From JBFMFH01 sp040752275 (GTDB lineage: Bacteria > Acidobacteriota > Vicinamibacteria > Vicinamibacterales > JAKQTR01): DNA of 64,000 bases. Positions 40,274 to 49,583 of this stretch are shown piece by piece. The notes under the pieces were generated by a model that worked only from the letters and a program-made list of their open reading frames with translations, was not told the DNA's origin and searched no databases. The stretch is taken from NCBI GenBank assembly GCA_040752275.1, contig JBFMFH010000002.1:1-64000 (forward strand), written 5' to 3'. Both the position numbers and the translations under genes were made by a program. Position 1 is the stretch's first letter. Every line of letters begins with the position of its first letter.

Positions 40274-41067
40274 GTCCGGCCCCTGCGTTGGCGGCCCGCC
40301 TCGAAGAGCGTGATCCCGACGGCCACGGCGACGTTGAGCGACTCGACGGCACTTCGCATGGAAATGGTGATGCACACCTCGAGGTCCGAGGCGACACCCG
40401 CAGCCAGGCCCGAACCCTCGGCCCCGGCGACGACCAGCGCCGGGTGCTCGAGGTCCGCGTCGTACAGGCTCACGCCGTCGCGCGGCACGAGCCCGACCAG
40501 GCGCAGGCCCAGCGACCGGGCCTGATCCCGCACGACGCTCCAGTCGGTCTCGACGGCCACGGGCAGACGGAATGCCGAGCCCATCGCTCCCCGAAGCGCC
40601 TTCCAGCCGAACGGATCCGCGGTGGGCCCGACGGCGACGACGCCGGTTGCCGCCGCCGCATCGGCGGCCCGGACAATCGCACCGACGTTGCCCGGATCCT
40701 GCACGCCCGCGATCGCCACCACCAGGGCATTCGGCCCGGCGAGGGCCTTCGCCAGCGGCCAGGTCGGCCGCGCGGCGATCGCGAGAGTCCCGCTCGGGGT
40801 CTGCACGGGACTGGCGGCATCCAGGACGCCGTCCGACACGTCGAGGCACGGCGTGCCTGCGTCTTCGAGCCGGGTGCGGAGCTGAAGGGCGGAGGGTCGG
40901 CTCAGAGCACGACGGCTGATGGCTGCGAGATGCACGGTGACGCCCGCCGACAGCGCCTCGTCAACAAGGTGTTCGCCATCAAGCAGGATGTCGCCGTCGC
41001 CTCGCCCGCGGACGATGTCGCGGCAACGCCGGACGAACGGGTGCTGGCGGCTCGTGATGATGGTCAT
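40270..41067 (-). CDS. TrmH/SpoU-family RNA 2'-O-methyltransferase
   Basis: A 265-residue SPOUT methyltransferase. The N-terminal L30e-like part (RGRGDGDILLDGEHLVDEAL) is followed by the knot domain with GVQDPGNVGAIVRAADAAAA, LVVAGAEGSGL and the SAM-binding C-terminal SAVESLNVAVAVGITLFEA. The target is probably a ribose in 23S rRNA, as for RlmB and TsnR-like proteins, but which residue cannot be said. It heads the two-gene minus-strand unit with rarA. Confidence 0.9.
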   Translation of the reverse strand: MTIITSRQHPFVRRCRDIVRGRGDGDILLDGEHLVDEALSAGVTVHLAAISRRALSRPSALQLRTRLEDAGTPCLDVSDGVLDAASPVQTPSGTLAIAARPTWPLAKALAGPNALVVAIAGVQDPGNVGAIVRAADAAAATGVVAVGPTADPFGWKALRGAMGSAFRLPVAVETDWSVVRDQARSLGLRLVGLVPRDGVSLYDADLEHPALVVAGAEGSGLAAGVASDLEVCITISMRSAVESLNVAVAVGITLFEAGRQRRGRT

Positions 41068-41234
41068 GATGGCGGGGCGGAGGGCGAGTCGAGCATACCA
41101 GATGTGCTAGACTCCGAGTTTAACCCTGCTGTGGCGAACCGGCGAGAGAGGCCCGTCGCGCGGCAGCGCCGGCGTGACGGCGCCGACATCCGGGTCGCCG
41201 CGAGGTGGCCGATCAAGGCGAGACGATTGAGACC

Positions 41235-41705
41235 ATGAAGGCACGCATCTTGAAACGGTTCGAAGACGAAATCGCGGAGCTCGACCGCGAGTTGCGCACG
41301 GAACTGCCGCAGGAGATCAAGCGCGCGCGCGAGCATGGCGATCTCAGCGAGAACGCCGAGTACCAAGCGGCCAAGGAGCGGCAGTCCTACGTCCAGGCCC
41401 GGATCGGCATGCTGCGCAAGCGGATGGCCGAGATTTCCCTGATGAACCTCGATCGGCTGCCGACCGACCGCGTCGCGTTCGGCTCGAGCGTCGTGCTGAT
41501 CGAGGACGGCAACGGGGCCGAGGTGACTTACCAGCTCGTGATGCCGGAGGACGCCGACGCCACCAAGGGACTCATCTCGACGAGTTCGCCGATCGGCAAG
41601 GCCCTCCTGGGGAAGCAGCAGGGCGACGAGGTCGTCGTGCCCACCCCGACCGGCGTCCGGCGCTTCGAGCTGGTCAAGCTGACGACAGTCCACGACGCTA
41701 AGTGA
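41235..41705 (+). CDS. greA: Transcription elongation factor GreA
   Basis: A 156-residue factor that rescues backtracked RNA polymerase. The coiled-coil domain contains EIKRAREHGDLSENAEYQAA with the acidic tip, and the FKBP-like C-terminal domain has ISTSSPIGKALLGKQQGDEV. I chose the ATG at 41235 because it gives the usual N-terminus KARILKRFEDEIAEL and the normal length; an in-frame GTG at 41205 would add ten residues. Confidence 0.95.
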   Translation: MKARILKRFEDEIAELDRELRTELPQEIKRAREHGDLSENAEYQAAKERQSYVQARIGMLRKRMAEISLMNLDRLPTDRVAFGSSVVLIEDGNGAEVTYQLVMPEDADATKGLISTSSPIGKALLGKQQGDEVVVPTPTGVRRFELVKLTTVHDAK

Positions 41706-41790
41706 TGTCGGCGCTCATGTGGTGTTCGCTCCAGTGCCGCGGGCTGACGCCCGCGACCCGCGACAGCACTCCCGGCAACGGTGGCGGTTC

Positions 41791-43212
41791 ATGACCGAGC
41801 CCTGGCTGGAAGCGACGCGACCGGGCCAGACCGGCTACTCACCCAAGAGCCGGACTGCGCTGATCCTGACGGGCGCGGGCACGGCGGGCGCCTACCATGC
41901 CGGAGTGCTGCGGGCGCTGGGCGAGGCGGGCGTACGGGTCGACCTCGTGGCGGGGCAGGGGATCGGCGTCGTTGGCGCCTATTTCGCGGCCATCGACGGT
42001 GCCAGCCGCCTGTGGGGTGCAGACGGGCTGTGGAGGAGCGGCGAGGTCGTCAGCCTCTACCGATGGCGCGCTGCCCTCCGCTGGCTGGCCTGGGGTGCCG
42101 GCGCGGCCCTGGCAGTCGTGGCGGTACCGCTCGTCGCGCTGGCGGCTGGTCTCGGCGTCTTCGTGGTGGCGTTCCTCGGGAGTCTCGTGGGGCTGTCGGC
42201 CAGCGAGCAGATTTCAGACCGCTACACTGCGATCGTGCACGACCTCTTTCTGCCGGGCCGCCTGCCGGCGTGGGTGGCCCAGGCGGCGGTCTTCCTTCTG
42301 GCAGTTGTCTTCATCATCCTGCTCATTGCGGCCATGCGTGGCGCGCCGAAAGGGCGCCATCGCGAGCGCGGCCGCTTCTGGTGGCGCGTGCTCGGCGCAC
42401 CGCTGTCGGCACGCGGAGCCGTCGGCGCGTCGCGGCGGGCGCTGTGGCGGCTGATCGCCGGCGGGGCCCGCGTGGCCGAGCCGGACGCCCTGGAACTCTC
42501 GCACCGTTACGCGGAGTTGCTGGCCGACAACCTGGGCCAGCCCGGTTTCCGTGAGCTCATCGTCCTCGTGCACGACCTCGACACCAGGCGCGATCTCATT
42601 GGCGCCGCGCTGGGCGAGGCCTATCGTCAGGGCTTCTTCGGCCGTCGCCACGGGGCTGGGGCCTGGCCCGCCCGTGCGGGAGAAGCCCTCGACCTGGCGG
42701 GCATGGATCGGGACCATGTCATGGACGTTCTTGCGGCGGCCCTGTCGGTGCCCGTCGTCAACGAACCCTCGAGCCTGACCTTCTCCCCGGAGGGCTACTG
42801 GCGGGGCGAGACCCACCGCGTCTGCGACCGCCCCGGATCGGTGGCGCGGCTCCTCGAGGAAGTGTCCGCCGCCGGAGCGGAACAGGTGATCGTGGTCTCG
42901 GCGTCCGCGGCGCTCGAAGAGCCGCACACCTTGGAGGTCCTGCGAATCGACGGGCGGGGCAAGGTGGGCGCATGGCTGGCCGCCCAGGAGATGGCCTCGA
43001 CGCGCGACGCCGTGCGGGCGCGCGCATCGTCGTTCCGCAATGTCCACTGGATCCGGCCCGCGCACAACCCGGTCGGACCGTTCGGCTTCGGCGGAGTGTT
43101 CGACGAACGATCGGACCGGATGTTGTCGATTGGCGAGCTCGTCGACCGCGGGTACGAGGACGCCTTCCGGCAGTTCATCGAACCGGTGGTGGGAGGCACG
43201 GATCAGGCCTGA
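41791..43212 (+). CDS. Patatin-like membrane protein lacking the catalytic serine
   Basis: A 473-residue protein. Residues 24-41 form the patatin oxyanion loop (LTGAGTAGAYHAGVLRAL), but where the nucleophile motif G-x-S-x-G should follow, the sequence is VAGQGIGVVGAYFAAI, so the serine is glycine. Two hydrophobic segments at about residues 110-150 and 165-190 are inserted in the middle and probably anchor it in the membrane. The C-terminal third (AEQVIVVSASAALEEPHTLE) still looks like the second half of a patatin fold. It is likely a non-hydrolytic relative, or uses another residue. It is a single gene between greA and a convergent gene. Confidence 0.7.
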   Translation: MTEPWLEATRPGQTGYSPKSRTALILTGAGTAGAYHAGVLRALGEAGVRVDLVAGQGIGVVGAYFAAIDGASRLWGADGLWRSGEVVSLYRWRAALRWLAWGAGAALAVVAVPLVALAAGLGVFVVAFLGSLVGLSASEQISDRYTAIVHDLFLPGRLPAWVAQAAVFLLAVVFIILLIAAMRGAPKGRHRERGRFWWRVLGAPLSARGAVGASRRALWRLIAGGARVAEPDALELSHRYAELLADNLGQPGFRELIVLVHDLDTRRDLIGAALGEAYRQGFFGRRHGAGAWPARAGEALDLAGMDRDHVMDVLAAALSVPVVNEPSSLTFSPEGYWRGETHRVCDRPGSVARLLEEVSAAGAEQVIVVSASAALEEPHTLEVLRIDGRGKVGAWLAAQEMASTRDAVRARASSFRNVHWIRPAHNPVGPFGFGGVFDERSDRMLSIGELVDRGYEDAFRQFIEPVVGGTDQA

Positions 43213-43248
43213 CGGCGGGACTCACGCGTCGGCGGGCACGACGGAGCG

Positions 43249-44694
43249 TCAGCCTCCCTTCTTCCTCTCGGTCCTTTCGCTACCCGCATGATCGTGCAGG
43301 AACTGCATCGCGAGATCGCGGATCACGCAGCCCAGCTCATCCTCGGACCCGGCGCCGTACTTCTGCTGGAACGCTTCGAGCGGCACGACCGCCTTGGCCA
43401 TGGCGCGATGACCCCCGGCGCTGCCGAGGTCGGCGAAGATCCTGCGGACCATCTCGCCCGCGTTCCGCGTATAGCCCAGGTTGCGGACCGAGACGACGAG
43501 CGTGGGCCCGACCGTCCCTGCGACAATCGTCCACTTGACGTCTTCGACCTGCAGGAAGAAGTCGGCGACATAGGGGATGAAGTCCTCCCTCGGCAAGCTG
43601 CCCAGGTACACCGAGAACACCTGTTCGTCGAGCGTGCCCGTCTGCTGCGCCAGGGTGACGTACTCCAGACGCTCGCTAGTGATTTCGGCGCCCTCCATCT
43701 TGCGGATCAGAGCGGGATCGGCGAGGGGGTACAGGTAGGAGAAGGCCTCGATGTCGACACGGCTGGCCTGCCGGTTGAAGAAGAGCGTGTCGGACTTGAT
43801 GGCGTACAGCATGGCCGTCGCGGTGCGTTCCGAGATGTTCACGTCCACGGCCCGGAGGTGCTCGGTCAGGATCGTGCAGGTCGAACCGTAGTCCGGCCTG
43901 ATGTCACGGAACACGGCGCTGTATCCCGCTTGCTGCGGGTGGTGATCGATGACGAGATCGACGCGGTCGATGAGGCCGCCGAAGTAGTGCGGCTGGACGT
44001 CGACCATGGCCACGGCATCGAACTCCTGCAGGGCGGCCGCCGGGATGGTGTCGACGTGAATGTCGAGGAGGTTCACCATCCGGAGGTTCTCCGGACGCGT
44101 CACGCCCTGCAATGCGCCGATGATGGCGGTTGCCTTCGTCCGCCGCAGGAGGTTGCGCAGCGCGAGGCCCGACGCCATCGCGTCCGGGTCAGGGTCGTTG
44201 TGCAGCAGGATCAGGACGCGGCTGACATCGTTGAAATACCGCTGGTACTGCTGGACTCGTGCGCGGGTCATCGACCGGCTGATTTCTCCCACCAGCGGGC
44301 CGCCGATCAACTCGGGCATCTCGAGGAACCCGATTTCCGGGAAGACGGCGCGCAGCTGCTCCTCCCGCTTCTCGCGGCCCTTGCCGTTTCGCGAACCGGG
44401 GGCGGCCAGGACGTACACGAGCAGGCCACCCGCGCCGCGGATGGCTTCGGCGATGCGCTTCAGGCTCGTCCGCCCGTTGTCCTCGATGATGACGCAGGTG
44501 TTCGGCGACAGATCGGCCTTGAGAAAGGTATCGGTCCGGCGGATATCGGCCGCAGCAATCGTCAGCCCGGCGTCGTGGAGTCGCCGTGCGAGGGGACGGC
44601 TCTCGACCAGGAATTCGACGTCGAATCTGGGCGGCAGCACCTCTTCGAGAAGCCTGACGACCAGCTCGCTATGACAAACGGCCAGACATCTCAT
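43249..44694 (-). CDS. DHH-family phosphoesterase with N-terminal TrkA-N-like domain
   Basis: A 481-residue protein. Residues 1-130 look like a Rossmann/TrkA-N-type regulatory domain (GAGGLLVYVLAAPGSRNGKG). The DHH domain has LLHNDPDPDAMASGLALRN, VAMVDVQPHY and LVIDHHPQQ, the metal ligands of NrnA/RecJ-type enzymes, and the DHHA1 domain ends with GSAGGHRAMAKAVVP (GGH substrate motif). It probably hydrolyses short oligonucleotides, pAp or cyclic-dinucleotide products; the N-terminal domain may sense a ligand. A 14-codon upstream ORF overlaps its start. Confidence 0.85.
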   Translation of the reverse strand: MRCLAVCHSELVVRLLEEVLPPRFDVEFLVESRPLARRLHDAGLTIAAADIRRTDTFLKADLSPNTCVIIEDNGRTSLKRIAEAIRGAGGLLVYVLAAPGSRNGKGREKREEQLRAVFPEIGFLEMPELIGGPLVGEISRSMTRARVQQYQRYFNDVSRVLILLHNDPDPDAMASGLALRNLLRRTKATAIIGALQGVTRPENLRMVNLLDIHVDTIPAAALQEFDAVAMVDVQPHYFGGLIDRVDLVIDHHPQQAGYSAVFRDIRPDYGSTCTILTEHLRAVDVNISERTATAMLYAIKSDTLFFNRQASRVDIEAFSYLYPLADPALIRKMEGAEITSERLEYVTLAQQTGTLDEQVFSVYLGSLPREDFIPYVADFFLQVEDVKWTIVAGTVGPTLVVSVRNLGYTRNAGEMVRRIFADLGSAGGHRAMAKAVVPLEAFQQKYGAGSEDELGCVIRDLAMQFLHDHAGSERTERKKGG

Positions 44695-44735
44695 CGCGCG
44701 CTCGATGACGGCCGCCGGGAGGGGCGCAAAGACAT
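44691..44735 (-). CDS. 14-codon upstream ORF coupled to the DHH phosphoesterase gene
   Basis: An ATG at 44735 preceded at six bases by AAGGAG (44747-44742) opens MSLRPSRRPSSSAR and stops in an ATGA overlap with the phosphoesterase start at 44694. The strong ribosome site and exact coupling suggest a leader peptide that controls translation of the main gene. The peptide has four Arg and five Ser, so ribosome stalling on those codons is conceivable. No family comparison possible at this size. Confidence 0.45.
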   Translation of the reverse strand: MSLRPSRRPSSSAR

Positions 44736-44747
44736 ACCGAACTCCTT

Positions 44748-44753
44748 ATTATA
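44748..44753 (-). promoter_or_regulatory. Consensus -10 TATAAT before the leader ORF
   Basis: On the minus strand TATAAT abuts the AAGGAG site. If used, transcription would start about seven bases later, near 44741, removing the Shine-Dalgarno; both elements cannot act on the same transcript, so an upstream promoter or only one of the signals is real. Confidence 0.45.
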
Positions 44754-44883
44754 CGATCTCCGGGCGGGCGAGGAGGGGTTGCTGCGCGGGCGAAGCCGTG
44801 AAGCCCCGGGCCTGCCGCCCGCTTGAAGGTAGAATCTCGACGAGCCCACAGGGGGCACGTACTCGTCCCGGAGGCCACCCGCC

Positions 44884-45789
44884 TTGCGACTGCCTCGCGT
44901 GTTCGTCGTAGCCCTGCTCGCCGGCCTGTGCTGGGTCAGGCCCGGAGCTCAGGTCTTCCGGAGCCAGGTCGATCTCGTCAGCTTCGGCGTGACGGTCGTG
45001 GACCGGAAGGGTGGCCTGGTGTCCGACCTGACAGCCGAGGACTTCGACCTCGTGGAGGATGGTGCGCGCCAGTCCCTCTCGCTCTTCGCGCGCGGCAATC
45101 GGGCCGAGTCGAGACCGGACCTGCACCTGGGCCTGCTGTTCGACACGAGCGGCAGCATGGACGACGACATCCACTTCGCGCGGGGGGCGGCCATCAAGTT
45201 CCTCAACGCGCTTCCGGAGGCGGAGGACGTGACCCTGGTCGACTTCGACACGGAGGTCCGTGTCGCCCGCTACGGCCAGAATGACTTTGCCCGCCTCGTC
45301 GAGCGCATCCGCCATCGCCGGCCGGATGGCATGACGGCCTTCTACGACGCGATCGGCGTGTATCTGGACGGCGCAGCGTTCCAGGACGGGCGGAAGATCC
45401 TGGTCGTCTACACCGACGGGGCCGACACCGAGAGCACGATGGGATTCTCTGAGATGGTCGACCTGCTGAAGGCGTCGGACATCACGCTGTATGCCGTCGG
45501 CTTCCTCGAGCATGTGCCACGATCGGTCGTGATGGAGTTGCGCCTGCGTCTGATTCGACTGGCCGAGATGACCGGGGGCCAGGCCTACTTTCCGGTGGTC
45601 GCCAAGGACCTGGACAGATCGTACGACGAGGTGCTGGCGGAGATCCGGGCGCAGTACACGCTCGGCTACGTGTCGACGAACCGCAAGCCCGACGGGACGT
45701 GGCGCAAGGTCCGGATCACGGTGAAGCGTCCCAGCCTCAAGGTGCGGGCCCGGGAGGGGTACTTCGCTCCCTATCGGGAGCGTCCGTAG
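44884..45789 (+). CDS. Secreted VWFA-domain protein
   Basis: A 301-residue protein with a signal peptide (VFVVALLAGLCWVRPGAQ) and a von Willebrand A domain whose MIDAS motif is LLFDTSGSMDDD near residue 87; the Thr and Asp of the later MIDAS loops are in GMTAFYDAIG and VVYTDGADTEST. The C-terminal strand segment (EILAQYTLGYVSTNRK-like, here EIRAQYTLGYVS) is typical of acidobacterial VWFA-related proteins. Function unknown; metal-dependent protein binding in the periplasm is likely. Start is TTG 44884 with GGAGG upstream; a TAGAAT -10 box lies at 44830-44835. Confidence 0.85.
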   Translation: MRLPRVFVVALLAGLCWVRPGAQVFRSQVDLVSFGVTVVDRKGGLVSDLTAEDFDLVEDGARQSLSLFARGNRAESRPDLHLGLLFDTSGSMDDDIHFARGAAIKFLNALPEAEDVTLVDFDTEVRVARYGQNDFARLVERIRHRRPDGMTAFYDAIGVYLDGAAFQDGRKILVVYTDGADTESTMGFSEMVDLLKASDITLYAVGFLEHVPRSVVMELRLRLIRLAEMTGGQAYFPVVAKDLDRSYDEVLAEIRAQYTLGYVSTNRKPDGTWRKVRITVKRPSLKVRAREGYFAPYRERP

Positions 45790-45824
45790 CGAACCTGCCG
45801 CGCCCCGAGGTGCGGCCATTTGCC

Positions 45825-47861
<2,037 letters not shown>

Positions 47862-47929
47862 GCCCTGAGCTCGCTCTATTGACGCTCCTCGTCCCGAGGC
47901 CAGGATCACGCTTCCCGTGTGCAGGGTTG

Positions 47930-47935
47930 TACAAT
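47930..47935 (+). promoter_or_regulatory. -10 box TACAAT of the ytxH-like gene
   Basis: TACAAT lies 43 bases upstream of the ATG at 47979, which in turn has AAGGAG at 47965-47970. This is an ordinary leadered arrangement and contrasts with the leaderless genes in the window. No convincing -35 box. Confidence 0.45.
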
Positions 47936-47978
47936 GGACGACGAGGGGTTTGTGTTCCGATTCCAAGGAGACAGGACT

Positions 47979-48254
47979 ATGGGCAGTGAACGAGACCATG
48001 GAGCGGCCGGCGTCGTCGTGGCCTTTGCCCTTGGCGCACTTGCGGGGGCGGTGGTGGCCCTCCTTTTTGCCCCGGCGAAGGGCGGGGACACCCGCGGATA
48101 CCTCAGCGACAGGGCCCGAGAGGGGCGCGAGAAGGTGAAGGACGCGGCAGGCAAGACCCGGGAGTACCTGAACAAGCAGAAAGAAACCCTGGCGTCCGCG
48201 ATCGACCGCGGGCGCGAGGCGTACCAGGCGGCGCGGGAGAAGGAGCAGGCGTGA
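47979..48254 (+). CDS. YtxH-like small membrane protein
   Basis: A 91-residue protein with one N-terminal membrane segment (GVVVAFALGALAGAVVALLF), the YtxH signature APAKGG immediately after it, and a long charged amphipathic helix. Homologues are general-stress or envelope proteins. The ATG at 47979 has AAGGAG eight bases upstream. It overlaps the next gene by four bases, forming a pair common in acidobacteria. Confidence 0.85.
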   Translation: MGSERDHGAAGVVVAFALGALAGAVVALLFAPAKGGDTRGYLSDRAREGREKVKDAAGKTREYLNKQKETLASAIDRGREAYQAAREKEQA

Positions 48255-48679
48255 CAGACGTGTTTCTCGGCGTGATTGCCTTCGCCACCGTGACGATGGC
48301 CATCGTGCAGGTGCTGATCGTGCTGCATGCTGCCCGGCTGGCCCGGCGAGTCGATGTGCTGTCCACGCGGGTCGAGACCGAGCTGCAGCCTATTGCCGAG
48401 CGGCTGCGGGCGGTCTCGGAGAATGCGCAGCAGATCTCCGTCCTGGCCGCGGCGCAGTTCGAACGCGTCGATCACCTGGTCAGCAGCCTGTCGCGGCGGA
48501 TCGACGAGACGGTCGGTCTCCTCCAGCATTCCCTCGTGGGTCCACTGAGGGAAGGGATGGCGGTCGTCGCCGCCTTCCGCGGCGTCGTCGCGGCGGTCCG
48601 ATCGTTCCGGGGAGGTGACGGGCTGCGAGAGGAGACCGGGCCGAGGTTCGACGAGGAAGACCCGCTGTTCATCGGGTGA
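48251..48679 (+). CDS. DUF948-like membrane/coiled-coil protein
   Basis: A 142-residue protein with one N-terminal membrane helix (VFLGVIAFATVTMAIVQVLI) and a coiled-coil-forming helix with regular leucine/valine spacing. It starts with GTG overlapping the ytxH-like stop and probably works with it as an envelope-associated pair. Function unknown. Confidence 0.7.
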   Translation: MTDVFLGVIAFATVTMAIVQVLIVLHAARLARRVDVLSTRVETELQPIAERLRAVSENAQQISVLAAAQFERVDHLVSSLSRRIDETVGLLQHSLVGPLREGMAVVAAFRGVVAAVRSFRGGDGLREETGPRFDEEDPLFIG

Positions 48680-48843
48680 CCTATCCGCCGGCCCTCACGG
48701 ACCGCAGAACGGCGCGCACCTGGGACGGGCGACAGACACGCACGCTCCAGAACGGTCCCCGTCGTGCCGTGCGCCCGTTGACGCCGGGTGGCGCGCGGTG
48801 GTAGAACACTGGCGACAGTCCGGCCCTCATCAAGGTGACTCTC

Positions 48844-49392
48844 ATGCACATGAGCCCGCACCGCCTCACGATCCTCCTGACGGTCCTGTTGCTGTTGGTA
48901 CTGAGCGCGGCTGCGGGCGCTCAGGACCGATCGGCGGCGCTCGTCAAGGAACTCACGGGCCTGATGGAGACGGCCAAGATGACGACCGTAGCCGCGAAGG
49001 ACCCGGGCGGCACCGACAGGTACACGGCTGCGATGTTCTTCCCCGGAAGCCAATTGCTCGTGGTGACGGCGAAGTACGAGCCTGCGGTGCTCCTCGATGA
49101 CAAGCTCGCCAAGAAGGAATATCAGGACATCTACATCGACTTGAACAGCGCTGCCGTACCGAACACGCGGGTGTTCTTCGAGGACCTCGGCGCCGACGGC
49201 CTCAAACCGGATCGCGAGGAAGGGAAGGCGATGGACTCGGTGGAGATGGGGGGCAAACGCACCATCTTCGACGACGAATGGCGGAAGGACCAGAAGATCT
49301 CCGAGGCCGACTGGGCCAAGACGTTCGGCGACGCCGAGAAGGTCTACGTACGGCTGCTCGAAGCGCTCGTGGCCCAGGCCAAGAGGCGGTAG
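48844..49392 (+). CDS. Secreted hypothetical protein
   Basis: A 182-residue exported protein. The signal peptide MHMSPHRLTILLTVLLLLVL ends at AAAGAQ. The mature part has a conserved-looking core (YTAAMFFPGSQLLVVTAKYE and KEYQDIYIDLNSAAVPNTRV) and is otherwise unknown. An in-frame GTG at 48835 is an alternative start; AAGGTG lies upstream. Predicted to act in the periplasm. Confidence 0.7.
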   Translation: MHMSPHRLTILLTVLLLLVLSAAAGAQDRSAALVKELTGLMETAKMTTVAAKDPGGTDRYTAAMFFPGSQLLVVTAKYEPAVLLDDKLAKKEYQDIYIDLNSAAVPNTRVFFEDLGADGLKPDREEGKAMDSVEMGGKRTIFDDEWRKDQKISEADWAKTFGDAEKVYVRLLEALVAQAKRR

Positions 49393-49571
49393 CAGCGCCA
49401 GGGGCGAACATCGCGCCCGACGATTCCCAACGACTGCACCATCGCGGACACGTCCGCCGCCTTCGTCTTGCAGGCGGTCAACACCTCCAGCGCACAGGAT
49501 ACGCCCGCCTGCGCCGGTCGCATGCGCCCGCGAGCGGCCCGCGTGCAGGCGCGGCGGAGGGGATCGCCGGG

Positions 49572-49577
49572 TACAAT
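49572..49577 (+). promoter_or_regulatory. -10 box TACAAT of the second VWFA gene, leaderless geometry
   Basis: TACAAT ends six bases before the GTG at 49584, and no ribosome-binding site lies between or just upstream, so the transcript should start at the GTG. Confidence 0.55.
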
Positions 49578-49583
49578 GACAGC

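Noticed and set aside
43288..44826. 512-codon plus-strand ORF opposite the DHH phosphoesterase
   Set aside because: Antisense shadow; no signal, motif or ribosome site.
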